Below are positions 1-8,249 of a DNA stretch of 50,589 nucleotides, piece by piece (the first letter of the stretch is position 1; the number at the start of each line of letters is the position of its first letter). A program made the position numbers and the translations under genes. The notes below the pieces were generated by a model. The model was not told the DNA's origin and searched no databases. It saw nothing but the letters and a program-made list of their open reading frames with translations. This stretch comes from Flavobacterium omnivorum (lineage in GTDB: Bacteria > Bacteroidota > Bacteroidia > Flavobacteriales > Flavobacteriaceae), in the NCBI RefSeq assembly GCF_900099915.1, contig NZ_FNDB01000022.1, positions 1 to 50,589 on the forward strand. Direction: 5' to 3'.

Positions 1-1
1 A

Positions 2-262
2 CAAAACTCTGACCCATATGAAAATGCAGTAGCAGAAAGAATAAATGGAATATTAAAACAGGAATTCATGATTGATAAATACAACCTAGATTTAAAAATC
101 ATGAAACAAATTGTAAAAGAATCAATCAGTATATACAATGAATTAAGACCTCATTATTCTAATTTCATGCTGACTCCAAACAAAATGCATATACAAAGTC
201 AAATTAAAATGAGGACATATAAAACAAAAAACACTTGCAAAAACGTTTTTGCAAGTGTTTAA
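2..262 (+). CDS. IS3-family transposase (OrfB-type integrase), C-terminal fragment
   Basis: This is the last 86 codons of a DDE transposase whose 5' part lies off the window. It begins in the conserved QNSDPYENAVAER stretch, where the final E is the third catalytic acid of the DDE triad in IS3 OrfB proteins. It continues through the usual C-terminal YNELRPHYSNFMLTPNKMH segment. The last codons are written by a perfect 32-nt palindrome (229-260), and the stop is at 260-262. It is identical to the right-end copy over their common length. It is probably part of an intact transposase truncated only by the contig edge. Confidence 0.88.
   Translation, partial: QNSDPYENAVAERINGILKQEFMIDKYNLDLKIMKQIVKESISIYNELRPHYSNFMLTPNKMHIQSQIKMRTYKTKNTCKNVFASV
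229..260. terminator. Perfect 32-nt palindrome at the transposase 3' end
   Basis: The 16-base arms AAACACTTGCAAAAAC (229-244) and GTTTTTGCAAGTGTTT (245-260) are exact complements with no spacer. The palindrome encodes the end of the transposase and touches its stop codon. It probably ends transposase transcription and may block transcription entering from outside. There is no long U-tract, so terminator activity is inferred. Confidence 0.6.
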
Positions 263-324
263 TTAAATATTTTTATCTAATAATCTGTATCGGTTATTCA
301 GGACAAGACATTAACAAAAAAGCT

Positions 325-3099
325 TTATAATTTTACTAATAATTTATGAGATGGTGCAAACTGAGTTAAATTGATTCCTTTCACTGCAGCTTTATATTCC
401 TCAAGAGTTGGAGTTCTACCTAAAATTGTAGACAATACCACAACTGGTGTAGATGAAAGCAAAGATTCTCCTTTTTTACCTTCTGTATCCTCAACAACTC
501 TTCCTTGGAAAAGACGAGTTGATGTTGCCATAACTGTATCTCCTTTGCCTGCTTTTTCTTGGTTACCCATACATAAGTTACAACCAGGACGCTCTAGGTA
601 TAGAATGTTTTCATATCCAATACGCGCTATGCCTTTAGGAGCATTATCATCAAATTCGAATCCAGAATATTTTTGTAAAACTTCCCAGTCTCCTTCTGCT
701 TTTAGTTCATCAACAATGTTGTATGTTGGTGGCGCTACTACAAGTGGCGCTTTGAACTCCACTTTTCCATATTGTTCGTCGATGTTTTTTAGCATTTGAG
801 AAAGAATCTTCAAATCGCCTTTATGCACCATACAAGAACCTACAAAACCAAGATCTACTTTTTTCACACCTCCATAAAAAGAAAGTGGTCTAATGGTATC
901 GTGTGTGTAACGCTTAGAAACATCCGCGTTATTCACGTCTGGATCGGCAATCATTGGCTCTATAACAATATCTAAATCAATAACCACTTCCGCATAATAT
1001 TTTGCATTAGCATCTGGAGTCAAGGCAGGTTTCTCCCCTGATTCAATAGCTGCAATTCTATTATCAGCAATAGCAATCAATCCTTTTAGCACTTGCTTTT
1101 CGTTGTCCATTCCTTTATCAATCATGATCTGGATTCTACCTTTGGCAATTTCTAATGATTCAATCAAAGTGTCGTCCTCAGAAATACAAATAGAAGCTTT
1201 TGCTTTCATTTCTGCCGTCCAATCTGTAAAAGTAAAGGCTTGATCCGCAGTAAGGGTTCCTAAATGCACCTCAATAATACGTCCTTGAAATACATTTTCG
1301 CCACCAAATTGCTTTAACATTTGAGACTGCGTAGCATGAACTACATCACGAAAATCCATGTAATTTTTCATGTCGCCTTTGAAGGTCACTTTTACTGATT
1401 CTGGAATTGGCATAGATGCCTCTCCGGTAGCCAAAGCAAGCGCAACGGTACCTGAATCAGCACCAAAAGCAACTCCTTTTGACATTCTGGTGTGTGAGTC
1501 ACCACCAATAATTATAGCCCATTCATCAACAGTAATGTCATTTAACACCTTGTGAATCACATCCGTCATAGCGTGATAAACGCCTTTAGGATCACGAGCA
1601 GTGATCAATCCAAAATCATTCATGAATTGCATCAATCTTGGAATGTTTGCCTTTGATTTATTATCCCAAACCGATGCTGTATGACAACCCGATTGATAAG
1701 CACCATCTACAATTGGTGAAATCACAGTTGCAGCCATAGACTCTAATTCTTGAGAAGTCATCAAACCTGTCGTATCTTGTGAGCCAACAATGTTTACGGT
1801 AACACGCACATCAGATCCAGCGTGCAAGACTTTCCCTGGCGTTGAACCAACAGCATTTTTATTAAATATTTTTTCAACGGCCGTAAGACCTTGTCCATCT
1901 ATAGAAATTTCTTTGGATGGAGCAAAAACGGGAACAATCGCAATTCCTAAAGTTTTTGAAGCAAACGTTTGTAGTTTTTTTCCAAAAACAATCGCGTAAG
2001 ACCCACCAGCTTTGATAAATTCCATTTTCTGAGGTGTAAATGCCTTAGAAACATCGATCAATTCTGTATCGCCATTGTATAATTTCTTTGTTTTAGTATT
2101 GATAGTTAGCACCGTTCCAGTAGCGACAGAATACGCTTCCTCTAGCACCACATCACCACTTTCGTTGCGAATTGGATCTCCATTTTCATCTAATTTCTTT
2201 ACCCAGTTTTTAAGGTCAAGACCAATACCACCGGTTACATCAACAGTAGTTAGGAAAATTGGAGAAATTCCGTTTGTTCCTGCTACAATTGGTGCACTAT
2301 TTATAAATGGAACGTAAGGACTTGCTTTTTTACCGGTCCAAAGCGCCACATTGTTCACACCTGACATTCTTGAGGAACCCACACCCATTGTTCCTTTTTC
2401 AGCAATCAACATGACGCTTTTATCAGGATGTTGCGCTTTTAAAGCCTGAATTTCATCCTGAGCTGCAGGAGAAATCAAACATTTACCATGAAGCTCACGA
2501 TCAGATCTAGAATGCGCTTGGTTCCCAGGCGACAATAAATCAGTTGAAATATCGCCTTCTCCAGCAATGTAAGTAACTACTTTTATTTCTTCTACTACTT
2601 CAGGAAGCTTTGTGAAAAACTCCGCTTTAGCATAACTTTCTAAAATTTCTTTAGCAATATCGTTACCACTTTTGAATGCCGCTTCTAAGCGATTGGTATC
2701 CGCCTCATAAAGGAAAAATTGTATTTTAAGAACCTCAGCTGCTTCTTTTGCAATAGCAACATTTGTATCTAAAGCTAGGTCAAGCAGTACCTTTATCGAA
2801 GGACCTCCTTTCATGTGAGACAATAGTTCAAACGCAAAAGCAGGAGTAATTTCTTTTATAACCGCTGAGCCAAGTATAATCTCCTTTAAAAATGAAGCTT
2901 TTTTGCCAGCAGCAGGAGTGGTTCCAGGAACCGTATTGTAAATAAAGAATGTAAGAGAGTCTTCGCGATCTGCGTTATCTAAATCTTTAATTTGTGTGAT
3001 GATTTCGCCTAATAATTCAGCTCCATCAATTGGCTTTGGGTGCAGTCCCTGCCCTTTTCTTTCTTCGATTTCCTTTAGATAATCGTTATAAATGTTCAT
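325..3099 (-). CDS. acnB: Aconitate hydratase B (bifunctional aconitase / 2-methylisocitrate dehydratase)
   Basis: TCA-cycle enzyme that interconverts citrate and isocitrate in the cytosol, with a [4Fe-4S] cluster. The protein follows the AcnB layout: N-terminal HEAT-like region, swivelling domain, then the aconitase core. Cluster cysteines are visible at about residue 756 (GSCMVHKG) and residues 840/843 (PGCNLCMGNQ). The frame is open upstream to 3147, but the ATG at 3099 (MNIYNDYLKEIEERKGQG) matches the family start and gives 924 aa, the usual AcnB length. The C-terminus is intact, and the IS end follows 14 bp after the stop. A TAAATTTG -7 element at 3186-3193 gives a plausible own promoter. 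Confidence 0.95.
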   Translation of the reverse strand: MNIYNDYLKEIEERKGQGLHPKPIDGAELLGEIITQIKDLDNADREDSLTFFIYNTVPGTTPAAGKKASFLKEIILGSAVIKEITPAFAFELLSHMKGGPSIKVLLDLALDTNVAIAKEAAEVLKIQFFLYEADTNRLEAAFKSGNDIAKEILESYAKAEFFTKLPEVVEEIKVVTYIAGEGDISTDLLSPGNQAHSRSDRELHGKCLISPAAQDEIQALKAQHPDKSVMLIAEKGTMGVGSSRMSGVNNVALWTGKKASPYVPFINSAPIVAGTNGISPIFLTTVDVTGGIGLDLKNWVKKLDENGDPIRNESGDVVLEEAYSVATGTVLTINTKTKKLYNGDTELIDVSKAFTPQKMEFIKAGGSYAIVFGKKLQTFASKTLGIAIVPVFAPSKEISIDGQGLTAVEKIFNKNAVGSTPGKVLHAGSDVRVTVNIVGSQDTTGLMTSQELESMAATVISPIVDGAYQSGCHTASVWDNKSKANIPRLMQFMNDFGLITARDPKGVYHAMTDVIHKVLNDITVDEWAIIIGGDSHTRMSKGVAFGADSGTVALALATGEASMPIPESVKVTFKGDMKNYMDFRDVVHATQSQMLKQFGGENVFQGRIIEVHLGTLTADQAFTFTDWTAEMKAKASICISEDDTLIESLEIAKGRIQIMIDKGMDNEKQVLKGLIAIADNRIAAIESGEKPALTPDANAKYYAEVVIDLDIVIEPMIADPDVNNADVSKRYTHDTIRPLSFYGGVKKVDLGFVGSCMVHKGDLKILSQMLKNIDEQYGKVEFKAPLVVAPPTYNIVDELKAEGDWEVLQKYSGFEFDDNAPKGIARIGYENILYLERPGCNLCMGNQEKAGKGDTVMATSTRLFQGRVVEDTEGKKGESLLSSTPVVVLSTILGRTPTLEEYKAAVKGINLTQFAPSHKLLVKL

Positions 3100-3185
3100 C
3101 ATACAATTGTTTTCAATGTTAAAGGCTGCTTCTTTTGATCCTCTCAAAATTAAAAGCCATAATATCTAGTTTTTTATTTATGACG

Positions 3186-3193
3186 CAAATTTA
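3186..3193 (-). promoter_or_regulatory. Candidate -7 element of acnB promoter
   Basis: TAAATTTG on the minus strand matches the Flavobacterium -7 consensus TAnnTTTG. It lies about 87 bp upstream of the chosen acnB start. No clear -33 TTG is seen at the expected distance, so this is a weak call. Confidence 0.35.
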
Positions 3194-3431
3194 GCTCTTT
3201 AAGATGAAATTTAAAAAAATTTAATGAACGCCATGTTTTCAAAAGATATTATTACCTAATACTGATTTTTACTGTTTAAAAATGATAAATTTTAAAAAAT
3301 TTAACACAAAACTGGTTAATCCATAACTAATCAATTGTATTCGTATCGTTTCTAAAAGACAAATAATTGAATAACTAAGAAAACGTTATAGTTCAAACAA
3401 AAAATAAAGCTCAAAGCAACAAAAAAAGCGT

Positions 3432-4385
3432 TTAGAACAACGTTGTAATTATCATTTCTTCGGTGACACCTTCAGCATCTGCTTTGTAGTTTTTGATTAT
3501 TCTATGACGAAGTATTCCTATTGCTACCGCTTTGACATCTTCTATGTCTGGAGAAAATTTTCCGTTGAAAGCAGCATTGGCTTTTGCAGCCAAAATTAAA
3601 TTTTGTGACGCTCGTGGTCCCGCTCCCCAATCTAAATAATTTTTTACAAATTCAGTAGAAAGTGGATTGTCAGGACGCGTTTTACTAACGAGAGTTACAG
3701 CATATTCAATAACATTATCCGCTACGGGAATTCTGCGGATTAAAGCCTGAAAATCAATAATTTGTTGTGCCGTAAACAATGGATTTACAGTGTTTTTTAT
3801 GTCGGAAGTCGTACGTTTTACAACTTGAACTTCCTCTGCAAAAGAGGGATATTCTAGTTTTATAGCAAACATGAACCGGTCTAATTGCGCTTCAGGCAAA
3901 GGATAAGTTCCCTCTTGCTCAATTGGATTTTGGGTAGCCAAAACAAAATAAGGTAAATTTAACTTGTAATTTTCACCTGCAATAGTAACGGAACGCTCCT
4001 GCATGGCCTCTAACAAAGCAGCCTGAGTTTTTGGCGGTGTTCTATTGATTTCATCGGCTAACACAATATTAGAAAAAATAGGTCCTTTTATAAATTTAAA
4101 ATGTCTGTTTTCATCTAATATCTCACTTCCTAATATATCCGAAGGCATTAAATCAGGAGTAAACTGAATTCTTTTAAAATCAAGACCTAGAGCTTGCGCA
4201 AGCGTATTTACCATCAAGGTTTTTGCTAATCCAGGAACTCCTACTAATAAGGCGTGTCCACCAGAGAAAATACAAAGTAAAATTTGATCTACCACAGCAT
4301 CTTGCCCAACAATAATTTTTGCTATTTCGCTTTTTAACTCTTGTCGTTTTTGAACTAAATTCTGTATTGCTACTACGTCTGACAT
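3432..4385 (-). CDS. MoxR-family AAA+ ATPase
   Basis: Cytosolic AAA+ ATPase of the MoxR group; relatives act as chaperones that help insert cofactors or mature envelope and VWA-domain partners. Seen: Walker A GVPGLAKT at residues 49-56, Walker B IVLADEINR with D111/E112, sensor-1 ATQNP, and the LPEAQLDRF arginine-finger region. At 317 aa it has the normal family length. It lies between the SurA-like gene and acnB on the same strand, but a terminator upstream (4406-4447) separates it from the chaperone gene. No DUF58 or VWA partner is nearby, so the substrate is unknown. Confidence 0.9.
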   Translation of the reverse strand: MSDVVAIQNLVQKRQELKSEIAKIIVGQDAVVDQILLCIFSGGHALLVGVPGLAKTLMVNTLAQALGLDFKRIQFTPDLMPSDILGSEILDENRHFKFIKGPIFSNIVLADEINRTPPKTQAALLEAMQERSVTIAGENYKLNLPYFVLATQNPIEQEGTYPLPEAQLDRFMFAIKLEYPSFAEEVQVVKRTTSDIKNTVNPLFTAQQIIDFQALIRRIPVADNVIEYAVTLVSKTRPDNPLSTEFVKNYLDWGAGPRASQNLILAAKANAAFNGKFSPDIEDVKAVAIGILRHRIIKNYKADAEGVTEEMIITTLF

Positions 4386-4405
4386 GTATAAGGTCTTTAA
4401 AATTA

Positions 4406-4447
4406 AAAAAGAGTTAGCGTTATGAGACCATAAAACTAACTCTTTTT
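4406..4447 (-). terminator. Intrinsic terminator after the SurA-like gene
   Basis: Inverted repeat AAAAAGAGTTAG (4406-4417) / CTAACTCTTTTT (4436-4447) with an 18-nt loop. Read on the minus strand, a U-rich 3' arm follows the stem. It sits about 60 bp after the stop at 4505 and before the MoxR gene. Confidence 0.75.
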
Positions 4448-4504
4448 ATTTATTAAAAGGAAAATTTTTTAGTACTGAGCGTACCTAAACTTTGAAAAAT
4501 AGTA

Positions 4505-5914
4505 CTATTTCTTAAGCCAATTATTTGCAAAATCACAGTCTCTATATTCTCCAATGATTTTGATATAAGTTTCTTTTATTTTTTCATTAAACCATTTTCC
4601 TATAGCCTTAATCTGCTTGTTCTTTAAAGCCAATTCTTTAATTTTGATATAATCCTTAGCATAATCAGCCGTATGTTCATCAATTCTATTAGTGACAGTG
4701 ATCAGCTTGAATTTCTTCTTTCCTTCTTCTCCTTGATCTAATATAGGAACAGAAACTTGATTTGCTTTCAAATTAGACACTTGACTGTAAAAAGTAGGAT
4801 CCATTTTTGTCAACTCGAAACGAGTATCCTGTGTTTGCGGATTGATTAATACACCTCCATTGGCTCTTGTTTCTTTTTCATCAGACAATGTTCTGGCTGC
4901 TTCCGCAAAAGTAATTTCTTTGTCCTCGATCCTTTTTTTGATTAAAGTAATTTTTTCTTTCGCTTCATCCAGCGCCTTTTCAGTAATCGTTGGCGATAAT
5001 AAAATATGACGCAATTCTATTTCCTGTCCTTTAATTTTTTCTACATAAATAATATGATATCCAAAATCTGTTTCAAAAGGAGCTGATATTTCACCTTCCG
5101 CTAAACTAAAAGCAACCTCTTTAAATTCCTTTACAAAAGGTGTTTTGCGATTCATTTTGTAATATCCACCATTCGATCTAGATCCGGGATCTTGAGAATA
5201 TAAAACTGCTTTAGTAGAAAAACTAGAACCTTCTTGAATTTCTTTCTTGAATTCATTCAATCGATCAATAACTTTTTGTTTATCCTCCGCTGAGACTTTA
5301 GGGGTAACAACAATTTGAGCAACTTCTAGTTCTACTCCAAAAGTAGGCAAATCACTTTTAGGAATAGTTTTGAAATAATTACGAACTTCTTCAGGAGTAA
5401 TTTCAACTGCTTCAACGATCTTATTCCGCATTTCAGAGCTTAACTTCCCCTCTTTTAAAATATCTGAGAAATAGGTTCTAAATTCTTCTTCAGAATCCTT
5501 TTTATAATATTGAACTACTTTTTCTAAAGAACCAATTTTTTCAATCATATAATTCAATCGGTCTTCCATCATTCCTTTTACCTCTGAATCTGTTACTACG
5601 ATACTATCCTGAATTGCTTGATGCGCATACAATTTGTCTTCTAATAATTTTCCTAGCATTTGACATCTTGAAATATCACTCACAGAACCTCCTTGCGTAG
5701 AAATTTCAAGAAAAGACTTGTCAATATCTGAATCCAAAATAATATAGTCTCCAACGGTTGCTATTACTCCGTCAATTTTAAGTTTTCCGGTCGATTTTAT
5801 CTTTTTAACAGGCGCGATAACGGAGTCCTTAATAATTTCTTGAGCACTTGTTATAACACTTGTAAAAAGCAAAAGAAAAAAAGTCAGTGCAATTCTATTA
5901 TTAATAGATTTCAT
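4505..5914 (-). CDS. SurA-like periplasmic peptidylprolyl isomerase
   Basis: Secreted chaperone/PPIase expected to assist outer-membrane protein folding in the periplasm. Seen: an N-terminal signal peptide ending near TSAQ (about residue 25), a SurA-type N-terminal region beginning KIDGVIATVGDYIILDSDID, then two parvulin-like domains, roughly residues 195-300 (VAQIVVTPK through FGYHIIYVEK) and 300-400 (LRHILLSP through ANGGVL). The 469-aa length and two-domain order fit Bacteroidota SurA homologues. The first parvulin domain keeps the GGYY and FGYHII signatures; the second is more degenerate. A strong terminator follows the gene. The assignment to SurA rather than another PpiC-type protein rests on domain order. 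Confidence 0.87.
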   Translation of the reverse strand: MKSINNRIALTFFLLLFTSVITSAQEIIKDSVIAPVKKIKSTGKLKIDGVIATVGDYIILDSDIDKSFLEISTQGGSVSDISRCQMLGKLLEDKLYAHQAIQDSIVVTDSEVKGMMEDRLNYMIEKIGSLEKVVQYYKKDSEEEFRTYFSDILKEGKLSSEMRNKIVEAVEITPEEVRNYFKTIPKSDLPTFGVELEVAQIVVTPKVSAEDKQKVIDRLNEFKKEIQEGSSFSTKAVLYSQDPGSRSNGGYYKMNRKTPFVKEFKEVAFSLAEGEISAPFETDFGYHIIYVEKIKGQEIELRHILLSPTITEKALDEAKEKITLIKKRIEDKEITFAEAARTLSDEKETRANGGVLINPQTQDTRFELTKMDPTFYSQVSNLKANQVSVPILDQGEEGKKKFKLITVTNRIDEHTADYAKDYIKIKELALKNKQIKAIGKWFNEKIKETYIKIIGEYRDCDFANNWLKK

Positions 5915-6705
5915 TTGTATTTTATTTATTGGTATTATTATAATTTGTATTTATCGTAAAAATATACTTATTCAATTGTTATTAAACCTTTTAATAGGTG
6001 CCAGAATAATTTTGGCAAATATACACTTTAAGAATCAAGTATTGAACTGCTTTACAGAATACAATCCCGTACTTATCCTAAAATTTATAACGAACAAAAA
6101 TAACAATTCAATTAGATAATACAAGTTTCCCTACTAGTATTAACAAAATATTATAAAGACATTTTTTAATTAGCTTAATAAACTACTATACCAGAAATAA
6201 CCTGATTGTAAGAAGCCAATTCAGAATCTACTTTCTAGAATGTGACCTTAATCATTTACACAAAATTTTCCTTTGCGCTGTATTTGTCGCTTCAAAATTA
6301 AAAACTGCTGCTTCATACTATTGGCTACACACAAAAATCTTACTACAATTTAATGAGTTCACCGCAAAAGGCGGGTTACATTTCCTTAAAATCCTCATTT
6401 TAAAACCCCTAAATAAAAACTTCTCAACACTACAACGTTTTCGTTCCACATTAAAAAAAACTCTGACGCTTCTCATGTAAGAAATTGTATAAATTAGCTA
6501 AAACATAATAATTTGATAGAAAAACAGATATAAAAATAAAGTTATACTACTTTTTACGGTTCTCTGTTTCAATATTCACAAACTAGTACAGATTTGAAAT
6601 TCCGAAACAACCTATGAATCAAAATCTAATACAAGAAATTATTTCTAAAACTGCTTTTAAAAGCACTTACCCAAATCTATTAACTAACCCCAAATTACTC
6701 CTTTT
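5915..6705. other. 790-bp AT-rich intergenic region
   Basis: This separates the divergent SurA-like and amylase genes. I see no credible coding region. A minus-strand -7-like element TATATTTG is at 6016-6023. A short LacI-operator-like half-symmetric site AACGTTTTCGTT lies near 6433-6444. Otherwise I see only AT-rich filler. Confidence 0.5.
6016..6023 (-). promoter_or_regulatory. Candidate -7 element upstream of the SurA-like gene
   Basis: TATATTTG on the minus strand fits TAnnTTTG. It is about 100 bp upstream of the start at 5914. No well-spaced -33 element was found. Confidence 0.3.
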
Positions 6706-8148
6706 ATGAACAAACAAAATTTTAAAAATTACTTGCTGGCCGCATTATTGGTTGGTTTGTCTTCGTGTAATTCAAGTGATGATTTTACAAACGATGCTAC
6801 TACTGCTGCGAAACAATTTAAAGTTTTCGATGTCACCCATCATGATGGGCATCCTTTCAGCACCGGAAAAGTATCAAATACTACAAACGGAAAATATCTG
6901 GCGAATCCAGGCGGAGGTGTTATGATGCAAGCTTTTTACTGGGATGTACCTGCCGGCGGCACTTGGTGGAACACGGTAAACACTAAAATAACGGCGTGGT
7001 CAAATGTTGGTATTGGTTCCGTTTGGCTTCCACCCGTTTCAAAGGCGCAGAACGGGCCCTTCTCTATGGGATACGATCCTACTGATTATTTCGATTTTGG
7101 AAATTACAATCAAAATGGCACGGTAGAAACCCGATTTGGTTCGCGTACCGAACTAGAAAGTCTAATTACAAAAGCACATACTGAAAACATGCAAGTATAT
7201 GCTGATATGGTATTGAATCACAATAGCGGAGGGCAATTAGAGAACAATCCCTTTACAGGAACTCAAACATACACCAATTTTACGGGTGTGGCTTCTGGAA
7301 AATTCCCGAGAACTAGTGCTGACTTTTACAAAAATTCTTATGGAAACAATGACGAAGGAGCTTTTGGCGGCTTTCCAGATTTAGCCCATGTGGCACCAAA
7401 TGTGCAAGACTGGCTTTGGAAAAGAGCAGACGGAGTTGGTAAATATTACAAGAACACGATGAAATTTGATGGCTGGAGATTTGATTACGTGAAAGGTTTT
7501 GCTCCTTGGGTCATAAAAGACTGGAATGCAAACGTTGGCGGATTCTCCGTTGGTGAATTATGGGATTCTAACGTAAACATACTGAATGATTGGGCAAATA
7601 ATGCCAATAGTTCTGTTTTTGATTTTGCCTGTTATTATAAAATGAACGATGCATTTGACGGAAACAACCTGAACATCCTCAACGATGACATGATGTGGAA
7701 AAGAAACCCACACAAAGCAGTTACGTTCGTTGCCAACCACGATACTGATGAGATTTGGAAAAAAGAGCTAGCCTATGCTTACATCCTAACCCATGAAGGA
7801 TATCCAACTATTTTTTACAGAGATTATGAAGAATGGCTGAACAAAACCAAAATGAACAATTTGATTTGGATTCACAACCAAAAAGCAACGGGAACAACCT
7901 CAATTTTATATACTGATACTGATGAATACATCGCTCGCAGAAACGGATACAACGGCAATCCTGGATTGGTAGTTTACATTAACAATTCATCCACTTGGCA
8001 AGAAAGATGGATCCAGACTAACTGGACTAATGCTCAAATCAAAGATTTTACTGGAAATTCGACTTGGCTACCAACAACCCAAGGTGATAAATGGGTTAAA
8101 ATTCAATGTCCTCCAAATGGGTATTCGGTTTGGTCAATAAACATGTAA
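6706..8148 (+). CDS. Lipoprotein alpha-amylase, GH13 (resembles Thermococcales GH13_7 enzymes)
   Basis: Predicted endo-acting starch hydrolase (alpha-1,4 bonds) on the cell surface. A lipoprotein signal ends at C21 and is followed by NSSDD, an acidic stretch that fits a Bacteroidota lipoprotein export signal. The GH13 regions are intact: DMVLNH (167-172), GWRFDYVKG with nucleophile D260, GELWD with acid/base E284, and FVANHDTD with D346. The MQAFYWDVP, FGGFPDL, PTIFYRDYEEWLNK and GYSVWS segments closely match my memory of Pyrococcus/Thermococcus amylases. The cysteine pair those enzymes carry just before DEG is replaced by asparagines. The gene stands alone, with its own terminator and no adjacent SusCD. 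Confidence 0.93.
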   Translation: MNKQNFKNYLLAALLVGLSSCNSSDDFTNDATTAAKQFKVFDVTHHDGHPFSTGKVSNTTNGKYLANPGGGVMMQAFYWDVPAGGTWWNTVNTKITAWSNVGIGSVWLPPVSKAQNGPFSMGYDPTDYFDFGNYNQNGTVETRFGSRTELESLITKAHTENMQVYADMVLNHNSGGQLENNPFTGTQTYTNFTGVASGKFPRTSADFYKNSYGNNDEGAFGGFPDLAHVAPNVQDWLWKRADGVGKYYKNTMKFDGWRFDYVKGFAPWVIKDWNANVGGFSVGELWDSNVNILNDWANNANSSVFDFACYYKMNDAFDGNNLNILNDDMMWKRNPHKAVTFVANHDTDEIWKKELAYAYILTHEGYPTIFYRDYEEWLNKTKMNNLIWIHNQKATGTTSILYTDTDEYIARRNGYNGNPGLVVYINNSSTWQERWIQTNWTNAQIKDFTGNSTWLPTTQGDKWVKIQCPPNGYSVWSINM

Positions 8149-8168
8149 TCATAAAAAATTTGTAAAAA

Positions 8169-8205
8169 AAATGAGGCTGTTCTAAAAGACAGTCTCATTT
8201 TTTTT
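8169..8205 (+). terminator. Intrinsic terminator after the amylase gene
   Basis: AAATGAGGCTGT (8169-8180) pairs with ACAGTCTCATTT (8189-8200), with one G-T pair, an 8-nt loop and a following T-tract. It insulates prfC from the amylase gene. Confidence 0.8.
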
Positions 8206-8223
8206 ATTCACACTTATAAATAG

Positions 8224-8231
8224 TACTTTTG
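8224..8231 (+). promoter_or_regulatory. prfC promoter -7 element
   Basis: TACTTTTG is an exact TAnnTTTG match. The 15 bases from 8224, TACTTTTGCAGACTA, are identical to those of the rpsU promoter. It places the transcript start near 8235, about 15 nt before the ATG at 8250. It therefore excludes the upstream in-frame TTG at 8229, which lies inside the promoter. Confidence 0.65.
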
Positions 8232-8249
8232 CAGACTATTTATACAAAT

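Larger units (their letters stand above)
1..310 (+). mobile_element. IS3-family insertion sequence, 3' part (left copy)
   Basis: The window opens inside an insertion sequence. The terminal inverted repeat ends at 310; read inward from the element's end it begins TGTCTTGTCCTGAATAACCG, with the TG tip usual in the IS3 family. The same 310 bases recur in reverse complement at 50250-50559 without an indel. The neighbouring bases diverge immediately after 310 and before 50250, which fixes the element's end. The other end lies outside the window, so no target duplication can be read. The element's tip sits 14 bp downstream of the acnB stop codon. Confidence 0.9.

Noticed and set aside
371..799. 142-codon open frame on the plus strand inside acnB
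   Set aside because: It is antisense to the conserved C-terminal part of acnB and its product has no protein-like features.
3100..3147. Longer acnB start at 3147
   Set aside because: The 16 added residues (MRGSKEAAFNIENNCM) are not AcnB-like; the start at 3099 matches the family's length and N-terminus.
8229..8249. Upstream TTG start for prfC adding seven residues
   Set aside because: The TTG is the end of the TACTTTTG promoter element, and the ATG at 8250 gives the family's usual 529 aa.
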